This document shows positions 1 through 12,209 of a stretch of 47,500 nucleotides of DNA, in pieces. The translations under genes were made by a program, and so were the position numbers. The notes beneath the pieces were generated by a model, which was not told the origin of the DNA, made no database searches, and worked only from the letters and a program-made list of their open reading frames with translations. Every line of letters starts with the position of its first letter. Position 1 is the first letter of the stretch. This stretch comes from Glandiceps talaboti (lineage: Eukaryota; Hemichordata; Enteropneusta; Spengelidae): the NCBI RefSeq assembly GCF_964340395.1, contig NC_135571.1:12378940-12426439 (forward strand), in the 5' to 3' direction.

Positions 1-271
1 TGTTCTTTAACTACTATGGTAGCCTGGAACCCGTATCCACGGAAACTATTTTTAGTCCTTTTTGTTTCGGTTGCAAAACTTATTACATCATGGATTTTAG
101 ACTACTACTATGAGTTTCAAGATAATTGTTTCAGGTGGTCAGGTGATTGAGAATGAGGATTGATGGGTGGGGGTGTGTGGTAGGATGTCCTTTTTCAAGA
201 ACTGACTGACATAAAATTCATTAAATCTATTCTGTCGAACTTTACAGGGACATCATAATATATATTCCCAA

Positions 272-478
272 GCTACAGCTAACCTAGTCTAGTTCCTATA
301 CAGGAACCATTTACACCTCCACTCACAGTAAGAAACCACGTTGGCATCCATACTACCGCTATTGAGGTCCGTATATATTTAGCTATCAACACTCAATGTA
401 TAGACCAGTCTAGTTCCTATACAGTATCGTTACGATGTGGTTTAATAGAAACCACAGTTAATTGGCATCCAGATTATG
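272..478 (+). repeat. Two copies of a dispersed repeat of about 90 bp
   Basis: TAGTCTAGTTCCTATACAG starts both units (about 290 and 405), and each ends with AAACCAC...TTGGCATCCA. A reverse copy at 6015-6110 contains 'tgtataggaactagacta' and 'atcgtaacgata'. Confidence 0.75.
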
Positions 479-497
479 TAGAGACAGACAGACAGAC

Positions 498-692
<195 letters not shown>

Positions 693-785
693 AGTGCACG
701 ATACCGGCGTATATTGTTCCCCATCACAATGTTTTAGTAGCCTATCAATTTCATGTCAAACACTAAAACATGGATACACATGTTC

Positions 786-1110
786 GCCTTAAAGTGGCCA
801 TATGGATGGGGACTGGGTATTTTTAATTGAAACAGTTTTATCACGGCGTCCTCCTTGAAGAATCAATGTGAATGTGTGTATAAGCCTGTGTTTGTAACTG
901 AATACATTGCAAAAAGACAAAAAATGTGTAAAAATGTTTGTCGTTGTACTTACAATAACAAGCATTTCACACATTTATTAGGCTTTTGCATTGAACTACA
1001 AACAAGGACTTGGCATATGTTTGTGTCACATTGACTTTTTAAGAAGGAAGCGATGATAAAATTGTTTTGTAAATTAAAAATCCAAAATAAATCCAAAATC
1101 CTCATCCGTA
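786..1110 (+). repeat. Dispersed repeat (AAAGTGGCCATATGGATG family), copy 1
   Basis: Shares 'aaagtggccatatggatg', 'aaacaaggacttggcatatg' and 'aaaaatccaaaataa' in the same order with 23236-23440, and in part with 23895-24090. No coding capacity. Confidence 0.68.
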
Positions 1111-1683
1111 TGGTTACTTTAAATTAAATTAACTGTACCACAGTATATTGCCACTCTGCTATACTTTAGGAATACGTTACTATCGCCATAGCGCTATCAT
1201 CTGTTCCGAACTATACCCATAAACTAAGTACGTAATATTGAACCAGGTTTCTCGAGCACCGCCACCAGTACTTGGACAGTGTACGAGGGTGTACCTGTCC
1301 GTTCGGTCATTGACCCCACAATCAATGATTGGGACAATGCATGATATAAAAAGTACTCTTCAAGTTCTACTGCATGTAAGGGGGAGTGGCTGCGACCATG
1401 ACTTGTGTTAGCTTTGGAAATATACGCTCCGAGATCTCCGAGGCATGTTCGTTCCCCTCCGCCATCTTTCTCATCAGGAAACCTAGTTCTAGCTAGGCTA
1501 TTCGTGATTTTGGTACCCCTCTAGACTAAACGAACCCCCCAGTCTGAAGATCTCATTTCTAGAGAGCTTCGGGTACCGATACCAAGGTAACGAACAAAAC
1601 GGTTTTTATCGCGAGACAACGTGTGACTCCAGGATTATCTCGTAGACACAATTTCATATCACTTTATAACATACCACAGACGA

Positions 1684-1960
1684 TTAGTTCGTCGACGGAA
1701 ATTTATTTTCCTGACTGAAATTTGTTGATAACTTTACTTCACAGACCTTTCCAGCCACACTTTTGTTTAGAGGCTGTAAGTTTACCACCCAGGAACATGG
1801 AATACTGACTGGTAATGTCCATATTAATGGCAGCTCTAATAACGGTATACAAATAACTCTCTGAGGATTCAACATATTTATCCCTATAGGCTGATAGTAT
1901 TTGGCAGCATCATAGTGAAGATCAGTTGAAATGCAATTTTCCAACTTGTTTACTGTATTT
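1684..1960 (-). CDS. Unrecognised possible terminal exon
   Basis: An 86-residue non-repetitive frame on the minus strand ends in a stop. On that strand an acceptor-like 'aaatacag' lies just before it (about 1953-1960), so it could be the last exon of a gene reading leftwards. Composition is protein-like (for example PIGINMLNPQRVICIPLLEL), but I recognise no family and see no partner exon. It could equally be chance or a transposon relic. Confidence 0.2.
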
Positions 1961-2312
1961 TATCAGTAGAGCATTTAATACTTAGTGTTATGCTTTTGTT
2001 CTGGACTAACTTTTTCTATAACTTTGTCAGACAACTGTTTTTCACCCCTAATGTTTACCCCCTTTTCAAAGTGGGCCTTTAGTTCAGCTTAATTTGAGCG
2101 GGAAATTGTTTAGTATCGAAGGACTCATCTTTAATCCGCAGATTGTCATTTATCAAAGACCAAAGAGTATAGTAGATAAATACACTGAGAATTGATAGAA
2201 GCGGTGACAAGGTGCTACAATTAACTGGTCAATGACATCATAGCGGTCCCCAGTCAAGCTGGCCACGTGCATCAATTTGTGATCGGACGTAAATCACGTG
2301 TGTAGATCATTA

Positions 2313-2685
2313 ATACGAATTTACTCGTCATTTTGGCGCGTCACTCCTTATTTGAAATATCTCCCGACGAATTTAATCGTCATTTTGGCGCGTCACTCCT
2401 TATTTGAAATATCTCCCGACGAATTATGATCGTCATTTTGGCGCGTCACTCCTTATTTGAAATATCTCCCGACGAATTTAGTCGTGCTTTTGGCGCGTCA
2501 CTCCGTATTTCATCTCGACGAAATTCGTCTAGCTTTTTGGTGCGTTGTCCGTTATTTGACATACATATATCTTGACGAATTTCGTATAGCGTGTTGGCGC
2601 GTTATTCGTTATTTAAAATATCTCCTGACCAATCTCTAGTCGTGCTTTTTGTGCGTCACTCTTTATTTGAAATTTCTCCAACCAA
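2313..2685 (+). repeat. 52-bp minisatellite, seven units, diverging rightwards
   Basis: The unit reads CGAATTTANTCGTCATTTTG, then GCGCGTCACTCCTTATTTGA, then AATATCTCCCGA. The first three units are almost identical; the last four differ increasingly in sequence and length. Confidence 0.85.
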
Positions 2686-3227
2686 CACATCGTTAAATTT
2701 TCGATTTTCTGTTATGGTCGTCACCATAGTAACCAAAACAAATAAAACAAACTATAAATCTCCTCTTTTTTTCTTCCTTTCATCCACAAAACAAACGTTT
2801 GTTTATAAGGCTACATTTTACTTGTTGGTAACCATGGAAACTTCTTTCATTTTAAAACCCCAAATACAATATCTCAAGGCTAAGACAACGTTTTTACAAA
2901 ACGCAACTCTAGGCTAAGCCTAAATGTTCGTTTTACCGGTGACGTAACTATACAGGAAATGTAGGTTTTGTATGTATGGGCCTGTAGATGAGACGAGAAT
3001 CACCTGCAGATACAAAACATCCACTATACTCCTGAATTGTAACCTTGGAGTGTGGTCTGTTATGTTCAAATAAAAACAAAACAAACACGAATGAATTATA
3101 TTGTACAATGATTTATGTATTTGACGGGAACTGAGAATTAGAATAACAATAATCACCATGGTGATGACTTGGAATGCAACAACAAAACAGTTGCCGTAAA
3201 TACGTAAATAGCAAGTAACACCACAGT

Positions 3228-3229
<2 letters not shown>

Positions 3230-3315
<86 letters not shown>

Positions 3316-3415
3316 GCACACATTATAATATGTGTATACATACATGCACACATGCACACGTGTGTGTGTATGTGTGTGTGTGCATGTGTGTATGTGTGTA
3401 TGTGTGTGTGTGTAC
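3230..3415 (+). repeat. TA array followed by CA/TG tracts
   Basis: (TA)n 3230-3304, then (CA)n to 3324, then mixed TG/ATG repeats 3333-3415. These generate several spurious open frames on both strands. Confidence 0.97.
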
Positions 3416-3419
3416 ACGC

Positions 3420-5670
3420 ACCTATTTTACTGAGGGCAAGTACAGTGTGTGTAAATGCACCCTTTTAAATTTGGAACGACTAGGGCAATATGACGTACGT
3501 TATTGTAATCACCAATATAAAATCTGAGGTCGACAACCTCCGCTTTTCCACTTTGTAAAGGTTCGTCAGAGTACATTACCATGGTAACCGAGCTCGCGTA
3601 AGGAGACTGTGTAGTTTAGAATTTCTCTCTGTTAGTGACAACATTCTCTTATTAAATGGATTTTGAATTTCATCCCACTTTTAGAAAATAGAGCCTGATA
3701 CAAGGATAATAAATGGCAAGATTATTGAGTCTGGACTCGACACAGGTTGCCATGTAAATATGTACCGGCAGAAAACGAACTTAAAATATGTGTAATGCAT
3801 GTAAAATGATCAATATCCGAGTGAAGAGATCACATGTAGGTTGTGAATTCTAATTTTTTATCAAAACTTGTCCTAAAGTAGTCTGGCCGTGAGCGTCTTT
3901 CAACAACCAGAGAGGGCAGTATATAAAGACAGGGTCAATGTGCTCACTAATTGGCATTTTGCCAAAATGAGTTGTTTTCCCCTTGAAGTGGGTAAAGTTT
4001 GGCGGGAAAAGTATACCTATTTGGACACTATTTCCGGTGATAGTAATTACTTGTTTTTAATTGCTCCTTCGATGCCTTTATGTTTGTCTAACTTTTTAGG
4101 GACCACTCAGTGTGGTGTACAATCATTGTTACGTCACTCACAATACCTAGTTTATTTGTATAGCCGGCTAGTGGGCTATTTTTACACGAAAAAAACATGA
4201 CTATTTTTAGCATCCAAAACTATGAAATACTTGACATTTTTGAATTTGTGTAAATATTATTTGCGTTAAAGAGTGAATACTTAGTGACCTTTAACCCTGA
4301 CATGATTGGAATTGAAGATATTTAGTATTATCAAAGCTCAGAATTAGGCCAGGTGATGATTCCTAATCAAAGTACACCAAACGTGGCATGTTTAGTTTTG
4401 AAACATTAGTTGCACTTGGAGGGAGTTGAAATGCAGCACTGCATGTTGCCTGAACAGACAACATCATATATACCCGAGAGCTCGAGCATATGCGACACAA
4501 TTTGCAAACTGTCGTAATACTGTTTGGGTCACGCAATTTGACCCCTGGGATTTTGTGCATATATCTGGGTGTTTGATGACAAAATTGATGGCAAAATTGA
4601 TTGACCAAATATACCTTGTTAAATTCCACAACTAGCAAATTAGCTTTGTCAACACTGTTTACGTCGTATTTCGTTGCAAGTGGCGGCTTCAATTTGTTTA
4701 CTCCGGTTTCTGTGATAGCTTGCTGCGTATTTCAGTAGGCCAGTGGAACTCTACAGGCGTGACGGCTTCGATGTTTACGTTTGGACGCACTTGTTATGGC
4801 ACACTGCCAAGAATACGCGCGAGAAATTCCCGCCATTTTACGAACGTTTATAGGAACGCCCACTTACCGAAGACTCAGCCTCAAATCTCGGCTTAGTTAG
4901 ATAGTTGAAGCTTTGCATAACTATAAAAGATTACTTAAGGTTTTTAGACCAATCTATTGATAAAGGATATAATGATTTCATTCTTTATCAAAAACTACTA
5001 GAAAGGGGCGGAGTACTGGAGAACAGGACAGTGTTGGTGGGGTAATAGGGTGAAGGATAGACCAGTGAATAGAAAACAGGTAGGCCTGTACAATGACTCG
5101 TTGTTCGTTCGCCGTACTATGATACTACTATAGGTCAAGACAATCTGAGGTGTCTAAATACGGTGTTGTTATTTTCTCTTTCAGCCAAGTACATTGACAG
5201 AAATTGTTACAGATATCATTGGACTTGTCTCCAATCACATCATGTTCACAATCTCATGGTGTAATTCAGTGAACCACAGACTCTACACGAATGGGTCTAT
5301 GATTCAACTAAGAAAACCAAACATGTCACAATGAACAGTTATGGCTTTTGATTTACTACATCGGATGTAATATTAATCTCTCCTTGTACGCACCAACAGT
5401 TGTAGGCCATGTGTGAATTTGTTTCACGTAGACACTTCCATGTCAATCAGGACCCAAAACTCTACCATAATTTACAGAAGTACTGTTTGGCTTATATTCT
5501 GTTTGCTATTCTGATCAACTCTCCTTGCTATACAGTTTCCTTTTCCGAGTCGAGAAAGTTCAACCAAAACTTGACGAACAATAATTCAAGCGTACATAGG
5601 CCTAAACCGCGGTGGCAGCGGTGGGATCAAGCCAAAATAACAAAATAACGCATAGTTAGATAGAAACAAG
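3420..5670. other. No recognised gene
   Basis: Single-copy-looking AT-rich sequence with only short open frames (longest 109 codons at 4363-4692, minus) lacking family motifs, splice context or repeats. Nothing could be supported. Confidence 0.5.
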
Positions 5671-5671
5671 T

Positions 5672-5800
5672 CAAAGTAAAATGTGACCCTCCCCTAACTT
5701 TCATTTTCTAAAATACGCCCCCCGGACCAATTTGTAAAAAGTGACCCACCCCCTAATTTCCAGTGGCCCTTCTCCCCCTTGTAATTTCTGAAGGCTCCCT
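5672..5800 (-). repeat. G/C-skewed dispersed repeat, reverse copy
   Basis: Reverse complement contains 'aattacaaggggg', 'gtcactttttacaaatt', 'attttagaaaatg' and 'ggggagggtcacattttact', matching 22265-22390. Confidence 0.72.
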
Positions 5801-6014
5801 TACTACAGCAATAAACTTGAGGTCCAGTATTGTTCAAGAATTTAATAGGACATGAGACCTGCAATGTGGAGACTGCTTGAAACAAAAAAAAAATAGGCAG
5901 ATATGGCTGAGCTGTTTATGTTTCCAGCGGTGTCTACAATACTGCACTTATACCCGCCGAGTTCACAGGATGACGACTAGCACATATCACCATGGTACAT
6001 ATAGACACTGAGAT

Positions 6015-6110
6015 GACAGGTTGGATGTAGTCTGCCTGCCAACTGTGGTCTAAGTGAGTGAAGGTATAAATCGTAACGATACTGTATAGGAACTAGACTA
6101 CCTCTTGCCA
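6015..6110 (-). repeat. Reverse copy of the 90-bp dispersed repeat
   Basis: Reverse complement matches the units at 272-478 (CTAGTTCCTATACAG, ATCGTTACGA, CCACAGTTGGCA). A short direct repeat, 'gacactgagatgacagg', flanks it at 6005 and 6142. Confidence 0.72.
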
Positions 6111-6927
6111 GACTAAGTGACGGCAATGTACATGCATATCGGACACTGAGATGACAGGTCGGATGGGGACTGTTGTTTACAATGTCGACTTCTAGCAGTG
6201 TGCGTATGTGTGGCAGCGGGGGGGTGATAACCTGGCGCATGGCGGTCACTTTGAGTTTATAAGACGAACCCTCGATATAATTTCAGTTACTAAACTATAA
6301 CGCTTTTTTGTTCCTGGCACAAATGAGGCGTGAATTCGACCTCATAAAAGTCAGTACATGACGAACCACAATTGTTGTTGGTTGTTTACGAAAGCTTTTA
6401 CAGTTGACACAATTGCAGTCAGGTCTGACCAAATTGTGAGATATAAAAAAGTTCTGAATTCATTCCAACTAGTCTTAGGATTCATAAACCGCATAACAAG
6501 TGATAAAATGTCCATTCACTCCTTCATCTTCAAAGCACATGTCCGCCAAATTTCTGTGACCCAAATGTTTATTTGGCCTATTAACGCACTTAGGCTTTCG
6601 ACTAGTGTCGTAAATATAACCCAAAATGAGCCGACGTCTCCACATGTGTTTATACAACTTTGCTATAGAAGTCACCTAGATTTGATCAACGCTCTCTGTT
6701 TTTTTTCATTCTTTATTATCATATATTAAACACAGTCTTTCTGGTTGTTTTTTTTTAAAAAACCCGGAACTGTTTTGTGAGTGAAATGATAACCTGCGTG
6801 AATATTTTGAACAGTCAAGTGAACGAACCCTTGGGAGATTACTAGTAACTGGGAGGGTGGGGGTGAGGTCAACATTTTCCTTTACAATATAAAAAATCTG
6901 AAAGTAAATAACAACGCCAAAACATTT

Positions 6928-6929
<2 letters not shown>

Positions 6930-6971
<42 letters not shown>

Positions 6972-7126
6972 ACATACATACATACATACATACATACATA
7001 CATACATACATACATACATACATACATACATACATACAAAGACACGTACATAGATACATAGATACAAAGATACATACATACATACATACACACATACATA
7101 CATACATACATACATACATACATACA

Positions 7127-7156
<30 letters not shown>
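6930..7156 (+). repeat. CA array grading into a CATA array
   Basis: (CA)n to about 6966 and then (CATA)n with a few point variants (CAAA, CGTA, GATA) around 7038-7075. Confidence 0.97.
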
Positions 7157-7160
<4 letters not shown>

Positions 7161-7956
7161 GATCACATCTACACGAAAGACATTTTGGTGGTATCAGTCA
7201 CTAGTCCAGACAATATGAATTTGTAATTGTTTCTCTGTTTTAGTTTCATTTAGAACTTGAACGAGATAGAACTGTTCGTTATCAACATTAGAATGTCTAA
7301 AAATTCATAACACGTACATCTTTCAGTGTCTGTTTGTTTTGAAGAGCTTTATTTCAGAGAGAGAAAAAATGAATGAATGAATGAATGAATAAAATGAATG
7401 AAGTGAGGACAACGACAAGGCCATTAGATGCGTGAGAACGTGGAGAAATGAACTTGACGGATGAAAGGAATGATTGAGTGTTGACATTTGAAGGGGAACC
7501 ACACCGATGGGAACAGAGGAGAAAATAAAAATGTGACTCAATAAAATCAAACTCAATCGAACAAATAGGGGCGATTGCAAGGGTTGCTTCATCCATTTAA
7601 GTGTATAAAGAAGTACTTCAGTGATTTAATAAATAATAAACAAGTGTAGGCAGACTTAAATGTACATGCAAAGACACTCACATGATGGGGTGTATCTTAC
7701 AGGTAATGAGATGACTTGGTTGATGAGAATGGAGGAAGGGTGAATGCACGAAGAACACACAGACTAAGACAGCTAATAAGACAGTGTAGAGATTTGAGTG
7801 AATACACAAATAAACTATGTGAAAGAAATAAACCAATGAAGTATAGAAGAAAACGAGCAGGAAAGGTTAAAACTATGAATTATGTGATGTTAGGGTGTTA
7901 CTGTTAGTGAAGTGAACTTGATGAATGTGAATGTGATGAGAGAAAAGAAAAGACTG

Positions 7957-8376
7957 ACTGACTGACTGACTGACTGACTGACTGATTGACTGACTGACTG
8001 ACGGAATGAATGAATGAATGAATGAATGAATGAATGGATGGATGAATGAATGGAATGACTGACTGACTGACTGACTGACTGACTGAATGAATGAATGAAT
8101 GGATGGATGAATGAATGGACTGACTGACTGACTGACTGACTGACTGACTGACTGACTGACTGACTGACTGACTGAATGAATGAATGAATGAATGAAATGA
8201 CTGACTGAATGAATGACTGACTGACTGAATGAATGACTGACTGACTGACTGACTGACTGACTGACTGACTGACTGACTGACTGACTGAATGAATGAATGA
8301 CTGAATGAATGAATGAATGAATGAATGGATGAATGGAATGACTGACTGACTGACTGAATGAATGAATGAATGAATA
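7957..8376 (+). repeat. Mosaic GACT/GAAT/GGAT tetranucleotide array
   Basis: Blocks of (GACT)n alternate with blocks of (GAAT)n and short (GGAT)n over 420 bases, always in the same tetranucleotide phase with few slips. A shorter GAAT run is at 7367-7391. Confidence 0.96.
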
Positions 8377-8768
8377 GAGCAAGGGTAGATTTGAATTGCG
8401 GCGATTTTAGTTATGGTTCGGTTAGATGCGTGTGAACGTAAAACTGAACTTGGAAGAGTATATAAATGACTGATGGGAGGGTATATAAATGACTGATGGG
8501 AGGGGTAGGGGGTAATTATATGAACTTGACCTGTGTGAACGTGACAACATTCAAAGAAATAACAGAATAGAGAAAAATGTGTGTCGTTAATTTGGAGGTG
8601 ATTGCATGGTTGGCTGATTCGTGTGAACCTAGTAAATGTACTTGAATGTGAATGGAGCAGTGAGGCCAAGCTGACAACACGTAAAGGCTAAAGTTAGTGG
8701 GTGCTGCTAAACTATGTGTCATTAATGTACACTGTGCTGAAAAAATCTATGTAAATAAGTTACAGAAA

Positions 8769-9375
8769 TTAGGGTAAATCAAAGATAGTGGTGGGAAAGG
8801 AATGAGAGAAAATCAAAGATAGTGGAGGTGGGAGGAATTTAGGGAAGCCCATAGACAGTGGGTGGGAAATGAATTTAGGGAAGCCCATACATAGTGGAGG
8901 GGAAATGAATTTAGGGAAGCCCATAGATAGTGGAGGGGAAATGAATTTAGGAAAGCCCATAGATAGTGGAGGGGAACTGAATTTAGGAAAGCCTTTAGAT
9001 AGTGGAGGGGAAATGAATTTAGGGAAGCCCATAGACAGTGGAGGGGAAATGAATTTAGGGAAGCCCATAGATAGTGGAGGGAAATGAATTTAGGGAAGCC
9101 CATAGACAGTGGAGGGGAAATGAATTTAGGGAAGCCCATGGACAGTGGAGGGGAAATGAATTTAGGGAAGCCCATAGACTGTGGAGGGGAAATGAATTTA
9201 GGGAAGCCCATAGATAGTGGAGGGGAAATGAATTTAGGGAAAATCATAGATAGTGGAGGGGGAAGGAATTCAGGGAAAATCATAGATAGTGGAGGAGAAA
9301 TTACTATGGAACACCACAGACAGTGGAGGGGTAAGAAATTTAGGGAAAACCATATATACATGTAGTGGAGGGGAA
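8769..9375 (+). repeat. 36-bp minisatellite, about 16 units
   Basis: The unit reads ATGAATTTAGGGAAGCCC then ATAGATAGTGGAGGGGAA; outer units are degenerate. It is strongly purine-rich on the + strand. The 36-base period keeps open a repetitive frame (MNLGKPIDSGGE), which carries no sign of being a real gene. Confidence 0.9.
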
Positions 9376-9379
9376 TTGG

Positions 9380-10570
9380 GAAGACATTTAAAATAGACAT
9401 ATACGACAGACAGACAAATTGGCCGGACGGTTGAAGGGGGTGGGGTGGGGGTGGAAGAAGTGGGGGTGGGGGTGGAAGAAGCACACCTTTCAGAACACCT
9501 GGTCTAAGTCTTTACTCAGGGTGCACTGTTGATAAACTTGGCGGGTTCATGTCACATGTGACAGATAAGACACGATCGTGAATCTGAGTGGCGTAATGAA
9601 TTAACGAACGTGTGAATGAACCAGTGAATGAATGAAAACAGAGAAAAGCAGAAGACACGACCGTAGGTATGAATGGACCATCAATGAATGTTTATCTATG
9701 AATGGTTACTAAAACACTGAATGAATCCTAAAGAAATCGGTAATATCGATTATTTTGTTTGCCAACTTCACACAATACTGTCAACGGATATAATCAATAA
9801 ATTCTACCAAATTATATCTTCTGGATCAATCACGTGACCAATGATCGATAAATACCGACCGTTTGAAGTCAGAGAACATGTCCTCAGTATCCGTGAATGG
9901 TGGAAGTGTGCCAGTGGATGGGCACGTGACTGTGCATGTAGTAGAAAGACCTTACATAACCAGTGAATGTCAGTAGAAGATCTGGTACGTGACGAGTGCA
10001 TGATGATTGTTGACATCCAGACTGTGTTAGCTCTTAGACTACGTCATCCGCTTACATAACGAAACACATGCTTCTTCTTCACATAACGAAACACATGCTT
10101 CGTCTTGACGAGAAGAGTACGTCACATCCTAGCTACTTGTAGACGAGCGAGCGGGACTATTGAAGATTACTTCACCATTTCCAGTATTTTCACTAACATT
10201 TTGATATTTTGAATTTAAAAAAATTAAATTAAAAAAAAAATCTAAATGTCAGTTAGGATAGCAGAAATAGTGAAGCACCGTCTACAGGTAGATTAGGTAG
10301 TTTTGATGCCAACGTGGTGAAAGGTTCGCTGAAGGACATAACACTAGACAAGACTAGGTACGTCTTGAACCACGGGTACTCAATGTGTGTGTTTTGGTCA
10401 TATATATTATAGATGTAAAATTCTCTAATTCATTATTATCTTTGTACTCAATACTGTAGTTTAGTGATTTATATTTATTGAGATCTAATATTTTTGTTTT
10501 TATTGTTCTGTATGTTATTTTAGACTCTAGATAATGTATTGTTTACATTATTTCATCAATAAAATATACT
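9380..10570. other. No recognised gene
   Basis: Relics of GAAT repeats (9590-9730) and a small direct duplication 'acataacgaaacacatgctt' (10055 and 10081). No supported coding sequence. Confidence 0.5.
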
Positions 10571-10930
10571 ATACAATATGTTTCCCTCATTCCGCTATGT
10601 AGTCGATATGTCACTTCCTCGTTTAAGGATAATTCTGCGTACTGCTTATCATGATCAGTGACGTCAGAGTTTCGGAGAATCGGAAATTCAAACGTATGCG
10701 GTTTAAGAAGTCATGGTTGTTTATAGAGAACTGAAGACACGTCATAAAAAGTAAAGTATATGTCGAAGTGCATGGTAGAAAACATGTATGTATGTATGTA
10801 TGTATGTATGTATGTATGTATGTATGTATGTATGTATGTATGTATGTATGTATGTATGTATGTATCACAGTGTATGTATGTATGTATGTATGTATGTATG
10901 TATGTATGTATGTATGTATGTATGTACGTA
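10571..10930 (+). repeat. Dispersed repeat with a TATG-array tail, copy 1
   Basis: About 215 bases (acaatatgtttccc ... gtagaaaacatg) followed by a TATG array to 10930, interrupted once. The same unique body, about 90% alike by eye, precedes another TATG array at 30151-30700. The repeat copied together with its tail resembles a SINE-like or otherwise mobile unit, but no RNA polymerase III boxes were recognised. Confidence 0.75.
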
Positions 10931-11411
10931 CGTACGCACTACGCCATTGTGTGTATACATGTGTGTCATGATCCAAAATTACCAAACGGAAAAAGAGAGC
11001 AGTAGAAGTGTAGACGAGGACTGAAAATGACTACCTGGATGTATATACAACAGTAGCATTGTTACATAGACTGCACCATTGTATCTAAAACGGAACCTGT
11101 AGTACGTGCACACACGAATATGAGTAGACAGGTCAGTCAACCCTTATTAAGAACCACCTGTAATATTAAGTTGCACTCGACTTTTTTTTTCATTGTGGGT
11201 TCACGATATTTCATCAGTGATGACGGATAATTGCAAGAGGGTTTGGCGCTAACGAAAATATGGAATATATACTCTGGTCATTCTATGTCACAACAACACG
11301 TGTCTGCGTCATTGGTTCTGCTGTGTTCAAAAATATGAGTCAAAAACACTCAAAATTGTCATTACTCTCCCGATTGTTTAAATATATTACTGGCGAGGTA
11401 CAATTATTTTA

Positions 11412-11548
11412 TTCCCCAATATTTTTCTTCATTCAGCTGGAAAATATGAGTGACTTTAAGGGTTGTCAGTCGCTAGGTTTGTAGTTACAGGGCCCCTTAG
11501 TTTACTCGTATTTTCCTTGGCTGAACGAAGAGAAATATTGGGGAATAA
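11412..11548. mobile_element. Fold-back end of a dispersed element (TTCATTCAGC family), copy 1
   Basis: ATTCCCCAATATTT...TTCATTCAGC...AAAATA is followed by its inverted complement, ending AAATATTGGGGAAT, giving arms of about 54 bases. Together with 11240-11411 it is a reverse-oriented copy of an element of about 300 bp that recurs at 26100-26400, 33880-34070 and 43795-44040. Confidence 0.7.
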
Positions 11549-11799
11549 TATCTAATTACCACAATCATGTTGATACCAGTTGTTTCAATTATTTTGCTGC
11601 TCTGTGGATACGGTCATGTGAGAAACATCTCCCTGAGTACGCGTGCACCCCACCCCCTCCGTGTACAGTATGCATCGTGTTGTATGGGGAAGCAGGCGTT
11701 GAATATTTGAACCTGCAACAAGTGTTATGATGTACTGTCGAAAGTGTCAAAGTCTGTTGTATGGATAAACATGAATTTATCACTAATCTGTAGTCTTGG

Positions 11800-12200
11800 C
11801 ACAGGGCACAGGGATCTCAGGCTTAGTTAGTTTTGTTTACGAAGAAGCCCACACAAACACAAACAAACAAACAAACAAACAAACAAACAAACAAACAAAC
11901 AAACAGATATATACTGACAAACATAAACAATAGAGTAATCGCAAATCAGTATCAACAATAATGGAATGTTTCACAATATCAAGAATTAGCACATATTAGT
12001 ATATGCAAAATAGTTACAAGTCCCGGCAATGGGGGTATTTGGAACTGACTATTTTGTATATAGGAAAACATATCCTAATTCTTGATACTGCGAAACATTC
12101 ATTACTGTTTGTTTGTTTGTTTGTTTGTTTGTTTGTTTGTTTGTTTGTTTGTTTGTTTGTTTTCGTAAACAAAAAACCAACTGAGCCTGAGTTCTCTGTG
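11800..12200. mobile_element. 401-bp fold-back element with a microsatellite in each arm
   Basis: Left end CACAGGG...ATCTCAGGCTTAGTTAG and right end CTGAGCCTGAGTTCTCTGTG are inverted repeats. GTCTTGG flanks both ends (11793-11799, 12201-12207), a probable 7-base target duplication. Inside, the left arm contains a CAAA array (11858-11905) and the right arm the complementary TTTG array (12108-12161), followed by matching inner arms (AATGTTTC, ATATCAAGAATTA). The left half has about 50 extra bases near the centre. No coding capacity. Confidence 0.8.
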
Positions 12201-12209
12201 GTCTTGGTT

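Noticed and set aside
4363-4692. 109-codon minus-strand frame as a gene
   Set aside because: No family motif, no splice sites and no neighbouring exon; composition is like the surrounding non-coding DNA.
6930-7156. Met-Tyr-Val-Cys and Thr-His-Ile frames
   Set aside because: Translations of CATA/CA microsatellites on both strands; the same pseudo-proteins recur at every TATG array.
7873-8669. 259-codon minus-strand frame rich in Ser-Gln-Ser-Val and Ile-His-Ser-Phe
   Set aside because: It is the GACT/GAAT array read backwards; the non-repeat ends have no recognisable domain.
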